Shown piece by piece: positions 9,391-20,017 of a stretch of DNA of 64,000 nucleotides; the stretch's first letter is position 1; the number at the start of each line of letters is the position of its first letter. The translations under genes and the position numbers were made by a program. The notes beneath the pieces were generated by a model. The model ran no database searches and had not been told where the DNA came from. It worked only from the letters and a program-made list of their open reading frames with translations. Source of the stretch: Pseudomonas fluorescens Q2-87 (GTDB lineage Bacteria; Pseudomonadota; Gammaproteobacteria; Pseudomonadales; Pseudomonadaceae); NCBI RefSeq assembly GCF_000281895.1, contig NZ_CM001558.1, forward strand, positions 5,088,556 through 5,152,555. The letters run 5' to 3'.

Positions 9391-10842
9391 TTGCAACTGA
9401 TCTGGCTGCGCAGCGACTTGCGCCTGCGCGACAACACCGCCCTGGCAGCAGCCGCAGCCCAGGGCCCCTGCGTGGCGGTGTACCTGATAAGCCCGGAGCA
9501 ATGGCGCGCCCACGACGACGCACCCTGCAAGATCGACTTCTGGCTGCGCAACCTCGCGTCGCTGAACGTAGCCCTTCAGGAACTGAATATCGCGCTGCTG
9601 ATCCGTGAGGCGCCGCATTGGCGCCAGGCGCCGCAAGTGTTGCTGACGCTGTGCCGCGAACTGAATATCAGCGCCGTTCATGTCAACGAAGAGTACGGCC
9701 ACAATGAAAGCCGTCGTGACGCCGAAGTTGCCCAGGCGCTGAAGAGCCAAGGCGTGGGGTTCCACAGCTACCTCGACCAACTGCTGTTCAAACCCGGCAG
9801 TGTGCTGACCAAGACGGGCAATTATTTCCAGGTATTCAGCCAGTTCCGCAAGGTCTGCTACAGCCGCCTGCATTACTCGCTGCCAAGCCTGGTCGCCACA
9901 CCGAAGCGACAGGCCCCCACTGGCCTGGTCAGCGATCCGGTGCCGGGGCAAATCAAAGGCTTCGCCCCGCCCAGCCAAGCGCTACGCGACCTCTGGCCCG
10001 CCGGCGAAACCGAAGCCCGGCGGCGCCTGGATACATTTGTCGACCAGCACATCGATGCCTACCAGAGCGAACGCGACTTTCCCGCCAGGCCCGGGACCAG
10101 CCAGCTCTCGGCCTATTTGGCGGCCGGCGTCGTCTCGCCGCGCCAGTGCCTGCATGCAGCGTTGCAAGCCAATCAGGGGGAATTCGAAAGCGGATGTGTC
10201 GGTACTGTGACCTGGGTCAATGAATTGCTCTGGCGCGAGTTCTATAAACATATCCTTGTGGGCTATCCGCGCGTGTCGCGCCACCGCGCCTTCCGTCCGG
10301 AAACCGAGGCACTGGCGTGGCGCAAGGCTCCCGCAGAGCTCGAGGCTTGGAAACAAGCGCGCACTGGCCTGCCGATTATCGACGCGGCCATGCGTCAGTT
10401 GTTGGAGGCCGGTTGGATGCATAACCGCTTGCGGATGGTGGTGGCGATGTTCCTGACCAAGAATCTGTTGGTCGATTGGCGTGAAGGCGAGCGCTTCTTC
10501 ATGCAGCACCTGATCGACGGCGATTTGGCTGCCAACAATGGCGGATGGCAGTGGAGTGCTTCCACCGGCACAGACTCGGCGCCTTGGTTCCGGATATTCA
10601 ACCCGCTGAGCCAGTCGGAGAAATTTGACCGCGAGGGCCTGTTCATCAAACGCTGGCTACCTGAACTGAACGACCTGGAGAAGCAGCAGGTCCATAGCCC
10701 AAATACCCAGGGCGGCTTGTTCGGTGCCTTGGACTATCCTGCGCCGATTGTCGATCTCGGCCAGTCAAGGGCGCGCGCGCTGGCAGCGTTCAGAAACCTG
10801 CCGGCGCGGCAGGACGTAGCCGCACACGAGACGGGCGATTAG
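9391..10842 (+). CDS. phrB: deoxyribodipyrimidine photolyase
   Basis: This 483-aa FAD- and antenna-containing enzyme splits cyclobutane pyrimidine dimers using blue light. The N-terminal photolyase domain starts LIWLRSDLRLRDNTAL. The C-terminal FAD/DNA-binding region carries WVNELLWREFYKHIL, MHNRLRMVVAMFLTKNLL and NNGGWQWSASTGTD. The start is a TTG at 9391, with AGAGGG at 9377 as its ribosome site; this site overlaps the stop codon of the merR gene, so translation is coupled. The cluster resembles light-inducible phrB loci of other pseudomonads. Confidence 0.94.
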   Translation: MQLIWLRSDLRLRDNTALAAAAAQGPCVAVYLISPEQWRAHDDAPCKIDFWLRNLASLNVALQELNIALLIREAPHWRQAPQVLLTLCRELNISAVHVNEEYGHNESRRDAEVAQALKSQGVGFHSYLDQLLFKPGSVLTKTGNYFQVFSQFRKVCYSRLHYSLPSLVATPKRQAPTGLVSDPVPGQIKGFAPPSQALRDLWPAGETEARRRLDTFVDQHIDAYQSERDFPARPGTSQLSAYLAAGVVSPRQCLHAALQANQGEFESGCVGTVTWVNELLWREFYKHILVGYPRVSRHRAFRPETEALAWRKAPAELEAWKQARTGLPIIDAAMRQLLEAGWMHNRLRMVVAMFLTKNLLVDWREGERFFMQHLIDGDLAANNGGWQWSASTGTDSAPWFRIFNPLSQSEKFDREGLFIKRWLPELNDLEKQQVHSPNTQGGLFGALDYPAPIVDLGQSRARALAAFRNLPARQDVAAHETGD

Positions 10843-10962
10843 CGCACACGAAATGTTGCGGCTCGGGATGCATGATGGGTCCGTTGTCCCTATAGTCCTA
10901 CTCATCGCGGGGACTCCAGAAGCTGCGCACCAAAGCATCGCCAGATGGAGGGGGAAGTTGGT

Positions 10963-11736
10963 ATGGGTCTAGAACTGCCACGACGCTATTGGCTCACCGG
11001 CGTCGGCAATGGAATCGGCGCTTCCTTGGCCGAAGCGATACTCAAGACCGGCGCGCACCTGGCCGTCAGTACCCGCTCGATCCAAGCGTGCGAAGCCCTT
11101 TCGGCCCGTTATCCGGGACAAGTGCTGGCGGTGCCCGGAGATCTGACCGACAGCCAGACCGTACGTGAAATCGGCGAGCAGATTGCCCGGCTGTGGGGTT
11201 CCCTGGACGAGGTCATCCTCAACGCCGGAACAACGGAATACACCGACGAGAACCATGCGGGCCACACGATGATCGAGCATATCGTGCGCAGCAACCTACT
11301 GGCCGCCAGCTTCTGCATCGAAGTGGCCAAGCCCTTGTTGCGTGCCGGGAGCAAACCTCATCTGGTGGGCATTGCCAGCCCGGCAACTTACCTGCCGCCG
11401 TCCCGAGCCGAAGCGACTGGCGGCGGCATGCACCATCTGTTCGCATCGACCCGCCTGGAACTGGCCGCCGAGGGCATCGATGTCACGCTGGTACACCCGG
11501 GTTTCGATAGCCCACCGTCGGGCGCCGATGATTGTCTATCCGCGCCGGTTCACTGGTCGGCGGCCGAAGCGGCGCAGCATGTCCTGGGCCGCCTCGCCGA
11601 GCGCCCGCCAGAAATGGCACTCCCCATCGCATCCGTAGCCGTGCTCTGGCCCTTGCCTTCGTCGGCCGAAACCCCATCAACGTACGTCGACTCATGCCAG
11701 GCAAATAAGGGTTATTCGATCAAGGGACAACCCTGA
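10963..11736 (+). CDS. SDR-fold protein with degenerate active site
   Basis: This 257-aa protein has a good NAD(P)-binding start (WLTGVGNGIGASLAEAIL, with GDLTDS and VILNAGT) and IASPATYLPP where the catalytic Ser strand lies. The Tyr-x-x-x-Lys motif expected about 12 residues on is absent: the aligned stretch reads AEATGGGMHHLF. It also appears a few residues shorter there. The start at 10963 follows GGAGGGGG. An alternative ATG at 10945 has no ribosome site. It follows phrB by 120 bp with its own possible promoter. It may be a non-catalytic NAD(P)-binding protein or a decaying gene. Confidence 0.75.
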   Translation: MGLELPRRYWLTGVGNGIGASLAEAILKTGAHLAVSTRSIQACEALSARYPGQVLAVPGDLTDSQTVREIGEQIARLWGSLDEVILNAGTTEYTDENHAGHTMIEHIVRSNLLAASFCIEVAKPLLRAGSKPHLVGIASPATYLPPSRAEATGGGMHHLFASTRLELAAEGIDVTLVHPGFDSPPSGADDCLSAPVHWSAAEAAQHVLGRLAERPPEMALPIASVAVLWPLPSSAETPSTYVDSCQANKGYSIKGQP

Positions 11737-11763
11737 GCTGCCGATTGCCTTACACTGCTGGCC

Positions 11764-12069
11764 ATGAAAACCATCCCCCTCCATGAAATCGTCACGCCAG
11801 CTGTCACCTGCTCGACATGCGCGGCGTGCTGTTGCCAGCTGGAAGTGATGCTGATCACCGACACCGGCGTACCGGAGCGTTTCATCGACACGGATGATTG
11901 GGGTGGGGAAGTCATGCTCCGGCTGGACGATGGCTGGTGCGCGGCGCTGGACCGCGACAGCATGCTCTGCACCATCTACGAAAAACGCCCGCTGATCTGC
12001 CGGGAATTCGAAATGGGTGCGCCGGAATGCATTGAAGAACGCCGGGGAATTGCGACGGCGTATCGGTAG
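11764..12069 (+). CDS. YkgJ-family cysteine cluster protein
   Basis: This 101-aa protein carries the family's Cys pattern: TCSTCAACCCQLEV near residue 16, a Cys in DDGWCAAL, MLCTIYEKRPLICREF and PECIEER. The family is thought to bind zinc or an iron-sulfur cluster, without a proven role. It ends close to the short REP-like hairpin at 12079. It faces pagL, which is encoded on the other strand. Confidence 0.85.
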   Translation: MKTIPLHEIVTPAVTCSTCAACCCQLEVMLITDTGVPERFIDTDDWGGEVMLRLDDGWCAALDRDSMLCTIYEKRPLICREFEMGAPECIEERRGIATAYR

Positions 12070-12078
12070 TAAAAACAT

Positions 12079-12105
12079 GTGGGAGCGAGCTTGCCCGCTC
12101 CCACA
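12079..12105. repeat. short REP-type hairpin
   Basis: TGTGGGAGCGAGC and GCTCCCACA pair around a CTTGCCC loop. This GTGGGAGCGAGC type is a second Pseudomonas REP class, and here lies between the convergent ykgJ and pagL genes, where it can serve as a transcript end. Confidence 0.6.
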
Positions 12106-12117
12106 ATTGTTGGGGTA

Positions 12118-12636
12118 TTACAACGGCATTGTGTAGTGCAGCGCGTAGCTTTCCACACCGTCGTTGGTCGACTTGATGCCGGCGTTGGAGTAGTGAGTCG
12201 CGCGAATACCCACTTCATGGCCGCCGTTGAAGCGCAGGCCGAAACCGATGCGGTCTTCGAACTGGAACGCCGTACCCAACTTGTTGGATTCCACTTCGGT
12301 ATTGGCAAACAACGCCACGCCAACACCAGCTTCAACGTAAGGTTTTACATTCTGACCGGAAAATTCATACACAAACACAGGCGAGAACGACAAGCTGTGG
12401 TTGCTGGAGGTTTCGTCCCCCTCCCAATAGGTGTACGCGCCGCTCCAGTAGCCGGTCAGACGACCGACGTCGGTCTGCCACCAACTTTTGTCCCAATCGA
12501 ACTGCATGCCCAGGCGATAAGTCATCGTCGAATCGCTGGTCTGGCCCACCCCAAACTCCACACCCGCTGCCTGCGCAGTATAAGTGTGCCCCAGCAACGC
12601 AGCCGCAAGCGCGGCAAAGCAGAATAAGCGCTTCAT
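12118..12636 (-). CDS. pagL: lipid A 3-O-deacylase (PagL)
   Basis: This 172-aa outer-membrane beta-barrel enzyme removes the 3-O acyl chain from lipid A. A signal peptide (MKRLFCFAALAAALLGHTYTAQA) is followed by AGVEFGVGQTS and alternating strand patterns. The catalytic His-Ser pair is seen in GIRATHYSNAGIKS near the C-terminus, which ends in an aromatic/leucine barrel end. I use the ATG at 12636 because GGAAAGG lies at the right distance; the ATG at 12645 lies on top of that site. It is monocistronic between murI and ykgJ. Confidence 0.88.
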   Translation of the reverse strand: MKRLFCFAALAAALLGHTYTAQAAGVEFGVGQTSDSTMTYRLGMQFDWDKSWWQTDVGRLTGYWSGAYTYWEGDETSSNHSLSFSPVFVYEFSGQNVKPYVEAGVGVALFANTEVESNKLGTAFQFEDRIGFGLRFNGGHEVGIRATHYSNAGIKSTNDGVESYALHYTMPL

Positions 12637-12750
12637 TAGAAACATCCTTTCCCGAACAGATTTAATTAATTTTGTTACAGACAGACAAAGCTATAGAAAT
12701 CTGCGCCAAAACAGAAGTTCACCCCGTTTTACAGATTTTTCACGTTTTTT

Positions 12751-13542
12751 TTACAGACCAAAGCTTCGCACAACGCCGGAAGAATGCCATAGCGTCGGTA
12801 GGATTTTTCCGAAATGTATCGGGTCAGCGCTACTCCAGAACTGCGTATCGCGGGCGGGGCCGCCAGCCAACAGCGCCCGCTCGGCCAACAGGCGTTGCAG
12901 TTGCCGCGCCACGGCGGCCCCAGTGTCGATCAGGCTGATGTGCGCCGGGATCATGTCCTTGAGCAGCGGCTTGAGGAAGGGGTAATGCGTGCAGCCCAGG
13001 ATCAGCGTGTCGCAGCCGGCAGCCAGCAAGGGCTCGACGTAGCCTTGCAGCAAATGATGCAAGGCCGGGCTGTGCAGGTCACCCGCCTCGATCAACTCCA
13101 CAAGTCCCGGACACGGCTGAGTGATCACTCGCACATCAGTAGCGAATCGATCGAGCAAAGCAGCGAACTTGGCGCTCTGCAACGTACCGGTAGTGGCCAG
13201 CACACCGACAATACCGCTACGGGTGGCGGCGGCGGCGGGCTTGACCGCCGGTTCCATGCCGACGATGGGCCAGTGGGGGTAATCACGCCGCAGATCGGCG
13301 ACCCCGGCCACCGTCGCCGTATTGCAAGCGACCACCAAGGCCTTCGCCCCTTGGCGCTGGAAAAAGTCGGCGATGACCGCGCAGCGCTGGCGGATGTAAT
13401 CCGGGGTTTTCTCGCCATAAGGAATATGCCCACAGTCGGCAACGTAGAGCAGCGACTCGTTGGGCATCAGTTGGCGGATCTCCCCGAGCACCGACAGCCC
13501 GCCGACACCTGAATCGAACACGCCGACCGGGGCTTCACTCAT
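12751..13542 (-). CDS. murI: glutamate racemase
   Basis: This 263-aa enzyme supplies D-glutamate for peptidoglycan. [12 protein letters not shown] at the N-terminus, the first catalytic Cys in VVACNTATV and the second in [11 protein letters not shown] are all present. The ATG at 13542 gives the family length and overlaps the end of moeB by 8 bp, so it is translationally coupled as the last gene of the hemA-prfA-prmC-moeB operon. Upstream frame extension is antisense to nothing useful and lacks a ribosome site. Confidence 0.94.
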   Translation of the reverse strand: MSEAPVGVFDSGVGGLSVLGEIRQLMPNESLLYVADCGHIPYGEKTPDYIRQRCAVIADFFQRQGAKALVVACNTATVAGVADLRRDYPHWPIVGMEPAVKPAAAATRSGIVGVLATTGTLQSAKFAALLDRFATDVRVITQPCPGLVELIEAGDLHSPALHHLLQGYVEPLLAAGCDTLILGCTHYPFLKPLLKDMIPAHISLIDTGAAVARQLQRLLAERALLAGGPARDTQFWSSADPIHFGKILPTLWHSSGVVRSFGL

Positions 13543-14290
13543 GTGGGCGACCACAGACGCTGCAACCCGGATCGCGCTTGACCCGCAGCTCACGGAACCG
13601 TGTGCCCAGGGCGTCGATCAACAACAGGCGCCCCACCAGCGGCTCACCAAAACCGACCAACAGCTTCAAGGCTTCGAGGGCCTGCAGGCTGCCCACCAAC
13701 CCCACCAACGGCCCGAGCACGCCGGCTTCGCTGCACGTCAGCTCGGCGTCGCTGCCATGGCCGTAGAGACAGTGGTAGCAAGGGCTTTCGGCGCGGCGCG
13801 GATCGAACACCGACAACTGCCCTTCCAGGCGAATCGCCGCACCGCTGACCAGCGGTTTGCCGGCCATGACACACGCCGCGTTCACCGCTTCGCGGGTCGA
13901 GAAATTGTCGGAACAGTCCAGCACCACGTCCACCGTCGCGACCACGGCAGCCAGGCTGTCTTCGTCCATGGCCGTCGGGTGGGGAACCAAACGAATGTCG
14001 GGATTGATCGCCGTCAGGCGCCGCATCGCCGAATCGACCTTGCTCAGGCCGACGCTGTCGGTGTCGTGGATGATCTGGCGTTGCAGGTTGGTCAGGTCGA
14101 CCGTGTCGAAGTCCGCCAGGTGCAGTTCGCCAACGCCGGCGGCGGCCAGGTACAACGCCACCGGGGCGCCGAGACCGCCGAGGCCGACAATCAATACACG
14201 GCTTCGCTTGAGGCGCAATTGGCCGTCGATGTCGACGTGCTGCAACAGAATCTGCCGGCTATAGCGCAACAGCTCCTGATCGTTCAGCAC
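13535..14290 (-). CDS. moeB: molybdopterin-synthase adenylyltransferase (MoeB/ThiF family)
   Basis: This 251-aa E1-like enzyme adenylates the C-terminus of a sulfur-carrier protein (MoaD). The ATP-binding motif is [21 protein letters not shown]. Two zinc CxxC pairs occur (SPCYHCLYG and PGCSVCG), and DCSDNFSTR is typical. I place the start at the GTG at 14290 (MLNDQELL), which has GGGG eight bases upstream. A GTG nine bases earlier is possible. It overlaps the end of prmC by 7 bp and the start of murI by 8 bp. Confidence 0.9.
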   Translation of the reverse strand: MLNDQELLRYSRQILLQHVDIDGQLRLKRSRVLIVGLGGLGAPVALYLAAAGVGELHLADFDTVDLTNLQRQIIHDTDSVGLSKVDSAMRRLTAINPDIRLVPHPTAMDEDSLAAVVATVDVVLDCSDNFSTREAVNAACVMAGKPLVSGAAIRLEGQLSVFDPRRAESPCYHCLYGHGSDAELTCSEAGVLGPLVGLVGSLQALEALKLLVGFGEPLVGRLLLIDALGTRFRELRVKRDPGCSVCGRPHE

Positions 14291-15114
14291 GGCAGGCACC
14301 CCAGGCTGATCCGCTCATGGCCGCCAAGATCCTTGCGACTGTGGACTTCGGCAAAACCCTGGGTTTGCAGCTGGTCACGCACCGCCTCGGCCTGATCGTA
14401 TCCATGCTCGAGCATCAGCCATCCGCCCGGCTCGAGGTGAGCCGGTGCCTGGGCAATGATCTGGCGCAGGTCATCGAGCCCATCCTGGCCGGCAACCAGG
14501 GCACTGGCCGGTTCGAAACGCACATCGCCTTCAGCCAGGTGCGGATCGGTTGCGGCAATGTAGGGTGGGTTGCTGATGATCAGCTCGAAACGCTCGCCCT
14601 CCAGCGCGCTGAACCAGTGGCTGCTCAGCACCGTGACGTTGCGCAGGTCCAGGCGCTGGCGATTGCGTTCGGCCAAGGCCACCGCTTCCAGCACACGGTC
14701 GACCGCCGTGACCTTCCAGGCCGGGCGTTCGCTGGCCAATGCCAAGGCAATCGCACCGCTGCCGGTGCCTAGGTCGAGAACTCTGGCCGGCGTGGCGGGC
14801 AACAAGGCCAGTGCGGTTTCAACCAACAGCTCAGTATCGGGACGCGGGATCAGCGTATGGGGCGCGACTTCCAGGTCGAGTTTCCAGAAGCCCTGCTGCC
14901 CGAGGATATAGGCCACCGGCTCGCCGGAGCGGCGGCGACGCAGGGATTCGGAGAACAGCAGCGCCGCCTCGCTCGGCACAATCCGCTCGGGCCAGGTATG
15001 CAGGAAACTGCGGGACTTGCCCAGCGCAGCCGCCAGCAGCAACTCGGCATCCAGCCGTGGCGTGGGCGAATCGGGAAGCTCGGCGGCGCGTAACAGACTG
15101 GCGATGATGGTCAT
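14284..15114 (-). CDS. prmC: release-factor glutamine methyltransferase
   Basis: This 276-aa SAM-dependent enzyme methylates the Gln of the GGQ motif in release factors 1 and 2. The SAM site (VLDLGTGSGAIALALA) and the catalytic NPPY (IISNPPYIAATDPHL) are clear. The N-terminal helical domain ends with PVAYILGQQGFW. It lies 14 bp downstream of prfA, its own substrate's gene, as in many bacteria. Confidence 0.94.
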   Translation of the reverse strand: MTIIASLLRAAELPDSPTPRLDAELLLAAALGKSRSFLHTWPERIVPSEAALLFSESLRRRRSGEPVAYILGQQGFWKLDLEVAPHTLIPRPDTELLVETALALLPATPARVLDLGTGSGAIALALASERPAWKVTAVDRVLEAVALAERNRQRLDLRNVTVLSSHWFSALEGERFELIISNPPYIAATDPHLAEGDVRFEPASALVAGQDGLDDLRQIIAQAPAHLEPGGWLMLEHGYDQAEAVRDQLQTQGFAEVHSRKDLGGHERISLGCLPC

Positions 15115-15128
15115 TTTTTCACCTGTGC

Positions 15129-16211
15129 TTACTCGCCAATCGCAGCCAACTGGTCGGCCTGGTATTCGGCCAGCAGCGGCTCGATGACCGCATCGACCCC
15201 CCCGGCGAGAATTTCGTCGAGGGAATACAGGGTCAGGTTGACGCGGTGGTCGGTGACTCGCCCTTGGGCGAAGTTGTAGGTACGGATTCGTTCGGAGCGG
15301 TCGCCCGAGCCCACCAGCAATTTGCGCTCGCTGGCAATGGCGTTGGCGGCGGCGCTGGTCTGCTGGTCATTGAGCTTGGCCGACAGCCAGGCCATGGCCC
15401 GCGCGCGGTTCTTGTGCTGGGAGCGTTCTTCCTGGCACTCCACCACGATGCCCGAAGGCAAGTGAGTGATGCGGATGGCCGAGTCGGTCTTGTTGACGTG
15501 CTGGCCGCCGGCGCCGGAGGAACGGTAGGTGTCAACCCGCAGGTCCGCCGGGTTGATCTCGATGGCTTCCTGTTCGTCCGGCTCGGGCAATACCGCCACG
15601 GTGCAGGCCGAGGTGTGGATACGACCCTGGGATTCGGTGGCCGGCACACGCTGAACGCGGTGGGCGCCGGATTCGAATTTCAGCTTGCCGTAGACATTGT
15701 CGCCCTCGACCCGGGCAATGACTTCTTTATAGCCGCCGTGCTCGCCTTCGTTCTCCGACAGGATCTCCACCCGCCAGCCGCGACGCTCGGCGTAACGCGA
15801 ATACATGCGGAACAGGTCGCCGGAGAAAATCGCCGCCTCGTCGCCGCCGGTGCCAGCGCGGATTTCGAGGAACACGTTGCGCCCGTCGTTCGGGTCCTTG
15901 GGCAGGAGCATGCGCTGCAGGCTGCTTTCCAGTTCAACCAATTGCTCCTTGGCTTCGCGGACTTCCTCCACGGCCATTTCGCGCATGTCCGGATCGCTGT
16001 CCTTGAGCAGCGCCTGGGCACCTTCGAGGTCGTCCTGCACTTTGAGCAGCTGTTTATACGCGGCGACAATCGGCTCGACTTCCGCGTACTCCTTGGAATA
16101 CGTGCGGAATTTATTCTGGTCGCTAATGACTTCGCCATCGCCCAGTAACGCGGTCAGTTCTTCGAAACGGTCCTGGAGAATGTCCAGTTTATTGAGCAGT
16201 GACGCTTTCAT
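15129..16211 (-). CDS. prfA: peptide chain release factor 1
   Basis: This 360-aa protein ends translation at UAA and UAG. The GGQ motif that triggers peptidyl-tRNA hydrolysis is in [17 protein letters not shown] near residue 235. The [12 protein letters not shown] segment and the PxT-type recognition region are also typical. Its ATG overlaps the hemA stop codon by 4 bp (ATGA). Confidence 0.96.
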   Translation of the reverse strand: MKASLLNKLDILQDRFEELTALLGDGEVISDQNKFRTYSKEYAEVEPIVAAYKQLLKVQDDLEGAQALLKDSDPDMREMAVEEVREAKEQLVELESSLQRMLLPKDPNDGRNVFLEIRAGTGGDEAAIFSGDLFRMYSRYAERRGWRVEILSENEGEHGGYKEVIARVEGDNVYGKLKFESGAHRVQRVPATESQGRIHTSACTVAVLPEPDEQEAIEINPADLRVDTYRSSGAGGQHVNKTDSAIRITHLPSGIVVECQEERSQHKNRARAMAWLSAKLNDQQTSAAANAIASERKLLVGSGDRSERIRTYNFAQGRVTDHRVNLTLYSLDEILAGGVDAVIEPLLAEYQADQLAAIGE

Positions 16212-17497
16212 TGCGGTTTTTTATCCGAAAAGCTATCCGGTGAACCCTCACCGAGGGCAAACAATTCTTGAGCCATGGCCAGCGCGTCAAGACGGCCCTC
16301 GGCGGTCAGCTTCTTGAGCTGGACACTGGGAGCGTGGAGCAATTTGTTGGTCAGGCCGCGGGCCAATTGCGCCAGCACCTCTTCGGCATTGCCGCCGTTG
16401 GCCAGCAGGCGCTGGGCCTTTTGCAATTCTTCGTCGCGCAGGCGCTCGCTTTGCTGACGATACGCCTTGAGCACATCCACGGCCGCCAGTTCGCGCAGGC
16501 GCACCATGAAATCGTCGGCGCCGACGGTGATCATCTCTTCCGCCGCCTGGGCTGCGCCTTGTCGACTCTTGAGGTTCTCGGCGACGACTTCGTGCAGGTC
16601 ATCGACGCTGTAGAGATAAACGTCGTCCAGCTCGCCGACTTCCGGCTCGATGTCACGGGGAACGGCGATGTCCACCATGAAGATCGGCTTGTGCTTGCGC
16701 AGCTTCAGGGCGCTTTCCACCGCGCCCTTGCCAAGGATTGGCAACTGGCTGGCGGTGGAGCTGATGACGATGTCGCTGTGCACCAGCTCGGCCGGGATGT
16801 CCGACAGCAGCACCGCGTGGGCACCGAATTGTTCGGCCAGGGTGCTGGCGCGCTCCAGGGTCCGGTTGGCGACAACGATGCGCTTCACGCCCAGGTCGTG
16901 CAGATGGCGCGCAACCAGGGTAATGGTTTCGCCGGCACCGATCAGCAGCGCCTGGCTGCGTTGCAGATCACTGAAAATCTGCTTCGCCAGGCTGACGGCG
17001 GCAAACGCCACGGACACCGGGTTTTCGCCGATGGCGGTGTCGGTGCGCACCTGCTTGGCGGCGTTGAACGTGGCCTGGAACAGCCGCCCCAGCAGCGGAC
17101 CGACGGTGCCCGCCTCGCGGGCCACGGCATAGGCCGATTTCATCTGGCCGAGAATCTGCGGCTCGCCCAGCACCAGCGAGTCGAGCCCGGAGGCGACGCG
17201 CATCATGTGACGAACGGCCGCATCATCCTCATGCACATAGGCACTGGCGCGCAGCTCTTCAAGGCTCAGGCTGTGATACTCCGCCAGCCAGCGCAGTACC
17301 GAATCGGCCGAAACGTGATCCTGTTCTATATATAGCTCGCTGCGGTTGCAGGTGGAGAGGATCGCAGCTTCGCGGCTGTCGGTAAGTCGGCAGAGCTGCT
17401 GCAGGGCCTCAACCAGCTGCTCAGGCGTAAAGGCCACGCGCTCGCGGACGTCTACTGAAGCAGTCTTGTGGTTAATACCAAGTGCAAGGAAGGCCAT
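16208..17497 (-). CDS. hemA: glutamyl-tRNA reductase
   Basis: This 429-aa NADPH enzyme forms glutamate-1-semialdehyde from Glu-tRNA, the first committed step of tetrapyrrole synthesis. The N-terminal catalytic Cys is in [12 protein letters not shown] near residue 50, the NADPH domain has [16 protein letters not shown], and the C-terminal helical dimerisation domain follows. It is the first gene of the five-gene leftward operon down to murI and is divergent from the TPR lipoprotein gene across 172 bp. Confidence 0.95.
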   Translation of the reverse strand: MAFLALGINHKTASVDVRERVAFTPEQLVEALQQLCRLTDSREAAILSTCNRSELYIEQDHVSADSVLRWLAEYHSLSLEELRASAYVHEDDAAVRHMMRVASGLDSLVLGEPQILGQMKSAYAVAREAGTVGPLLGRLFQATFNAAKQVRTDTAIGENPVSVAFAAVSLAKQIFSDLQRSQALLIGAGETITLVARHLHDLGVKRIVVANRTLERASTLAEQFGAHAVLLSDIPAELVHSDIVISSTASQLPILGKGAVESALKLRKHKPIFMVDIAVPRDIEPEVGELDDVYLYSVDDLHEVVAENLKSRQGAAQAAEEMITVGADDFMVRLRELAAVDVLKAYRQQSERLRDEELQKAQRLLANGGNAEEVLAQLARGLTNKLLHAPSVQLKKLTAEGRLDALAMAQELFALGEGSPDSFSDKKPQ

Positions 17498-17669
17498 TCA
17501 AGGTCGCTGATAGTGACGTGAAGCCGGCAATTGTCCTACTTCGCCAGATCCAGAACAACCACTCGATCTCTATCGTCTTGCCCTGCGTGGTAAATCGACG
17601 GGGCGGTTATGTTTGACCGAAGGCTTGTGTCATGATGATCCGACCGCAGGTTAGTCGTCCTCTTCCTAT

Positions 17670-19394
17670 ATGAATAGATCTTCCGCGTTGCTCCTCGCTC
17701 TTGCCTTGCTCAGTGGCTGCCAGTCCATGGCTCCCGTTTCGACGGACGGTACGCCGCCGGTCGAAGACAGCGCGCAGGCCCCTGAAAAACCCAAGGTCTA
17801 CGGCTCGTTCAGCGAAGAAACCATCTTCAGCCTGTTGAGCGCCGAACTGGCGGGCCAGCGCAATCGCTTCGACATTGCGCTGGATAACTACGTGACCCAG
17901 GCCATCAATACCCAGGACCCGGGCATCTCCGAGCGGGCGTTTCGCATCGCCGAATACCTGGGGGCCGACCAGCCTGCGCTGGATACGGCGCTGATCTGGG
18001 CCAGAAATGCCCCGGACGACCTCGAAGCGCAGCGCGCCGCTGCCGTGCAACTGGCGCGGGCCGGGCGCTACGACGATTCCATGACCTATATGGAGAAGGT
18101 CCTGCTGGGCAAGGGCGACACCCACTTCGATTTCCTTGCGCTGTCCGCCGCCGACACCGACCAGGAAACCCGCAACGGCCTGATGAAAAGCTTCGATCGC
18201 CTGTTGCAGCGTCATCCGAACAACAGCCAGCTGATTTTCGGCAAGGCTTTGCTGCTGCAACAGGACGGCGACACCCAGGGCGCCCTTACCCTGCTGGAAA
18301 ACAACCCGCCGGAAGCCGGTGAGGTAGCGCCGATCCTGCTGCGCGCCCGTCTGCTGCAAGGCCTGGACCGTGGCGACGAAGCCCTGCCGCTGTTGGAAAA
18401 AAGCATCAAGAAGTACCCGGACGACAAGCGCCTGCGCCTGACCTACGCCCGCATGCTGGTAGAAAACAACCGCATGGACGACGCCAAAGTCGAATTCTCC
18501 AGCCTGGTCCAGCAATACCCGGAAGACGACGAGCTGCGTTATTCCCTGGCACTGGTGTGCCTGGAAGCCAAGGCCTGGGACGAGGCCAAGGGTTATCTGG
18601 AAGACTTGATCGCTCGGGACAGCCACGTCGACTCGGCCCACTTGAATCTCGGGCGCATTGCCGAAGAACGCAACGACCCGGAGAGCGCGCTGATCGAGTA
18701 CGCCCAGGTCGGCCCGGGCAATGACTACCTGCCGGCGCAATTGCGCCAGGCCGATATCCTGATCAGCAACGGCAAGACGGCCGAGGCCCAGAGTCGTCTC
18801 GCCGTGCAGCGTGATTCCCAACCGGACTACAGCATCCAGCTGTACCTGATCGAGGCCGAAACCCTGTCAGCCAACAAGCAGGGCGACAAAGCCTGGAATG
18901 TCCTGCAACAAGCCTTGAAACAATACCCGGATGACCTGAACCTGCTGTACACCCGCGCCATGCTGGCGGAAAAACGCAATGACCTGGCCCAGATGGAGAA
19001 AGACCTGCGCCTGATCATCCAGCGCGATCCGGACAACGCCATGGCCCTCAATGCCCTCGGCTATACCTTGTCGGATCGCACCACTCGCTACGACGAAGCC
19101 AAGGCGCTGATCGAACAGGCCCACCAGATCAACCCGGAAGATCCGGCCGTACTCGACAGCCTCGGCTGGGTGAATTTCCGCCTGGGCAATCTCGACGAGG
19201 CCGAACGCCTGTTGCGACAAGCCCTGGAGCGTTTCCCCGACCAGGAAGTCGCCGCTCACCTGGGCGAAGTCCTGTGGGCCAACGGCAAACAGCGCGAAGC
19301 CCGGCAAATCTGGAGCCGATTCCTCAAGGATCAGCCCGACAGCCCCCTTTTGCGCAGCACTATCAAACGCCTGACCGGATCCGAGACTCTTTAA
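17670..19394 (+). CDS. TPR-repeat lipoprotein
   Basis: This 574-aa protein starts with a lipoprotein signal ([15 protein letters not shown]) and then consists almost entirely of tetratricopeptide repeats, for example [23 protein letters not shown] and [12 protein letters not shown] units. It should be anchored to the outer membrane, facing the periplasm, as a scaffold. The equivalent gene sits before lolB and ispE in other pseudomonads. The partner is unknown. lolB starts 4 bp after its stop codon. Confidence 0.85.
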   Translation: MNRSSALLLALALLSGCQSMAPVSTDGTPPVEDSAQAPEKPKVYGSFSEETIFSLLSAELAGQRNRFDIALDNYVTQAINTQDPGISERAFRIAEYLGADQPALDTALIWARNAPDDLEAQRAAAVQLARAGRYDDSMTYMEKVLLGKGDTHFDFLALSAADTDQETRNGLMKSFDRLLQRHPNNSQLIFGKALLLQQDGDTQGALTLLENNPPEAGEVAPILLRARLLQGLDRGDEALPLLEKSIKKYPDDKRLRLTYARMLVENNRMDDAKVEFSSLVQQYPEDDELRYSLALVCLEAKAWDEAKGYLEDLIARDSHVDSAHLNLGRIAEERNDPESALIEYAQVGPGNDYLPAQLRQADILISNGKTAEAQSRLAVQRDSQPDYSIQLYLIEAETLSANKQGDKAWNVLQQALKQYPDDLNLLYTRAMLAEKRNDLAQMEKDLRLIIQRDPDNAMALNALGYTLSDRTTRYDEAKALIEQAHQINPEDPAVLDSLGWVNFRLGNLDEAERLLRQALERFPDQEVAAHLGEVLWANGKQREARQIWSRFLKDQPDSPLLRSTIKRLTGSETL

Positions 19395-19398
19395 GATT

Positions 19399-20016
19399 AT
19401 GTTTTTGCGCCATTTCATCGTCTTCAGCTTCATCGCCTTGCTCGCCGGTTGCGCGGGCTTCGGCGCCCGTGAATCCGTCCAGGGCCAGGGCAACCAAGTC
19501 CAGTGGCGCGAGCATAAGGCGCAACTGAGCGGCCTGGATGGCTGGCAAATCGATGGCAAGATCGGCATACGCGCACCCAAGGATTCGGGCAGCGGCACGC
19601 TGTTCTGGCTGCAACGCCAGGATTACTACGACATTCGCCTCTCCGGCCCGCTCGGTCGCGGCGCGGCACGCCTCACCGGCCGACCGGGACAGGTCTCGCT
19701 GGAGGTCGCCAACCAGGGCCGCTACGAGGCGCCCACCCCGGAAGCGTTGCTGGAAGAACAATTGGGCTGGAAATTGCCGGTATCGCACCTGAACTGGTGG
19801 ATTCGCGGGCTGCCGGCGCCGGACAGCAAGAGCCGCCTGACCCTCGACGCCGACAGTCGCCTGTCGAACCTGGAGCAGGATGACTGGCAGATCGAATACC
19901 TCAGCTATGCCCAGCAGAACGGCTATTGGCTGCCCGAGCGCATCAAGCTGCACGGCAGCAACCTTGACGTCACCCTGGTGATCAAGCAATGGCAGCCGCG
20001 CAAGCTGGGGCAATGA
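19399..20016 (+). CDS. lolB: outer-membrane lipoprotein receptor LolB
   Basis: This 205-aa lipoprotein accepts lipoproteins from LolA and inserts them in the outer membrane. The lipobox is LLAGC near residue 17. [18 protein letters not shown] and the following beta-rich sequence fit the LolB half-barrel. It is placed between the TPR lipoprotein and ispE genes (4 and 1 bp apart), the usual order. Confidence 0.93.
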   Translation: MFLRHFIVFSFIALLAGCAGFGARESVQGQGNQVQWREHKAQLSGLDGWQIDGKIGIRAPKDSGSGTLFWLQRQDYYDIRLSGPLGRGAARLTGRPGQVSLEVANQGRYEAPTPEALLEEQLGWKLPVSHLNWWIRGLPAPDSKSRLTLDADSRLSNLEQDDWQIEYLSYAQQNGYWLPERIKLHGSNLDVTLVIKQWQPRKLGQ

Positions 20017-20017
20017 C

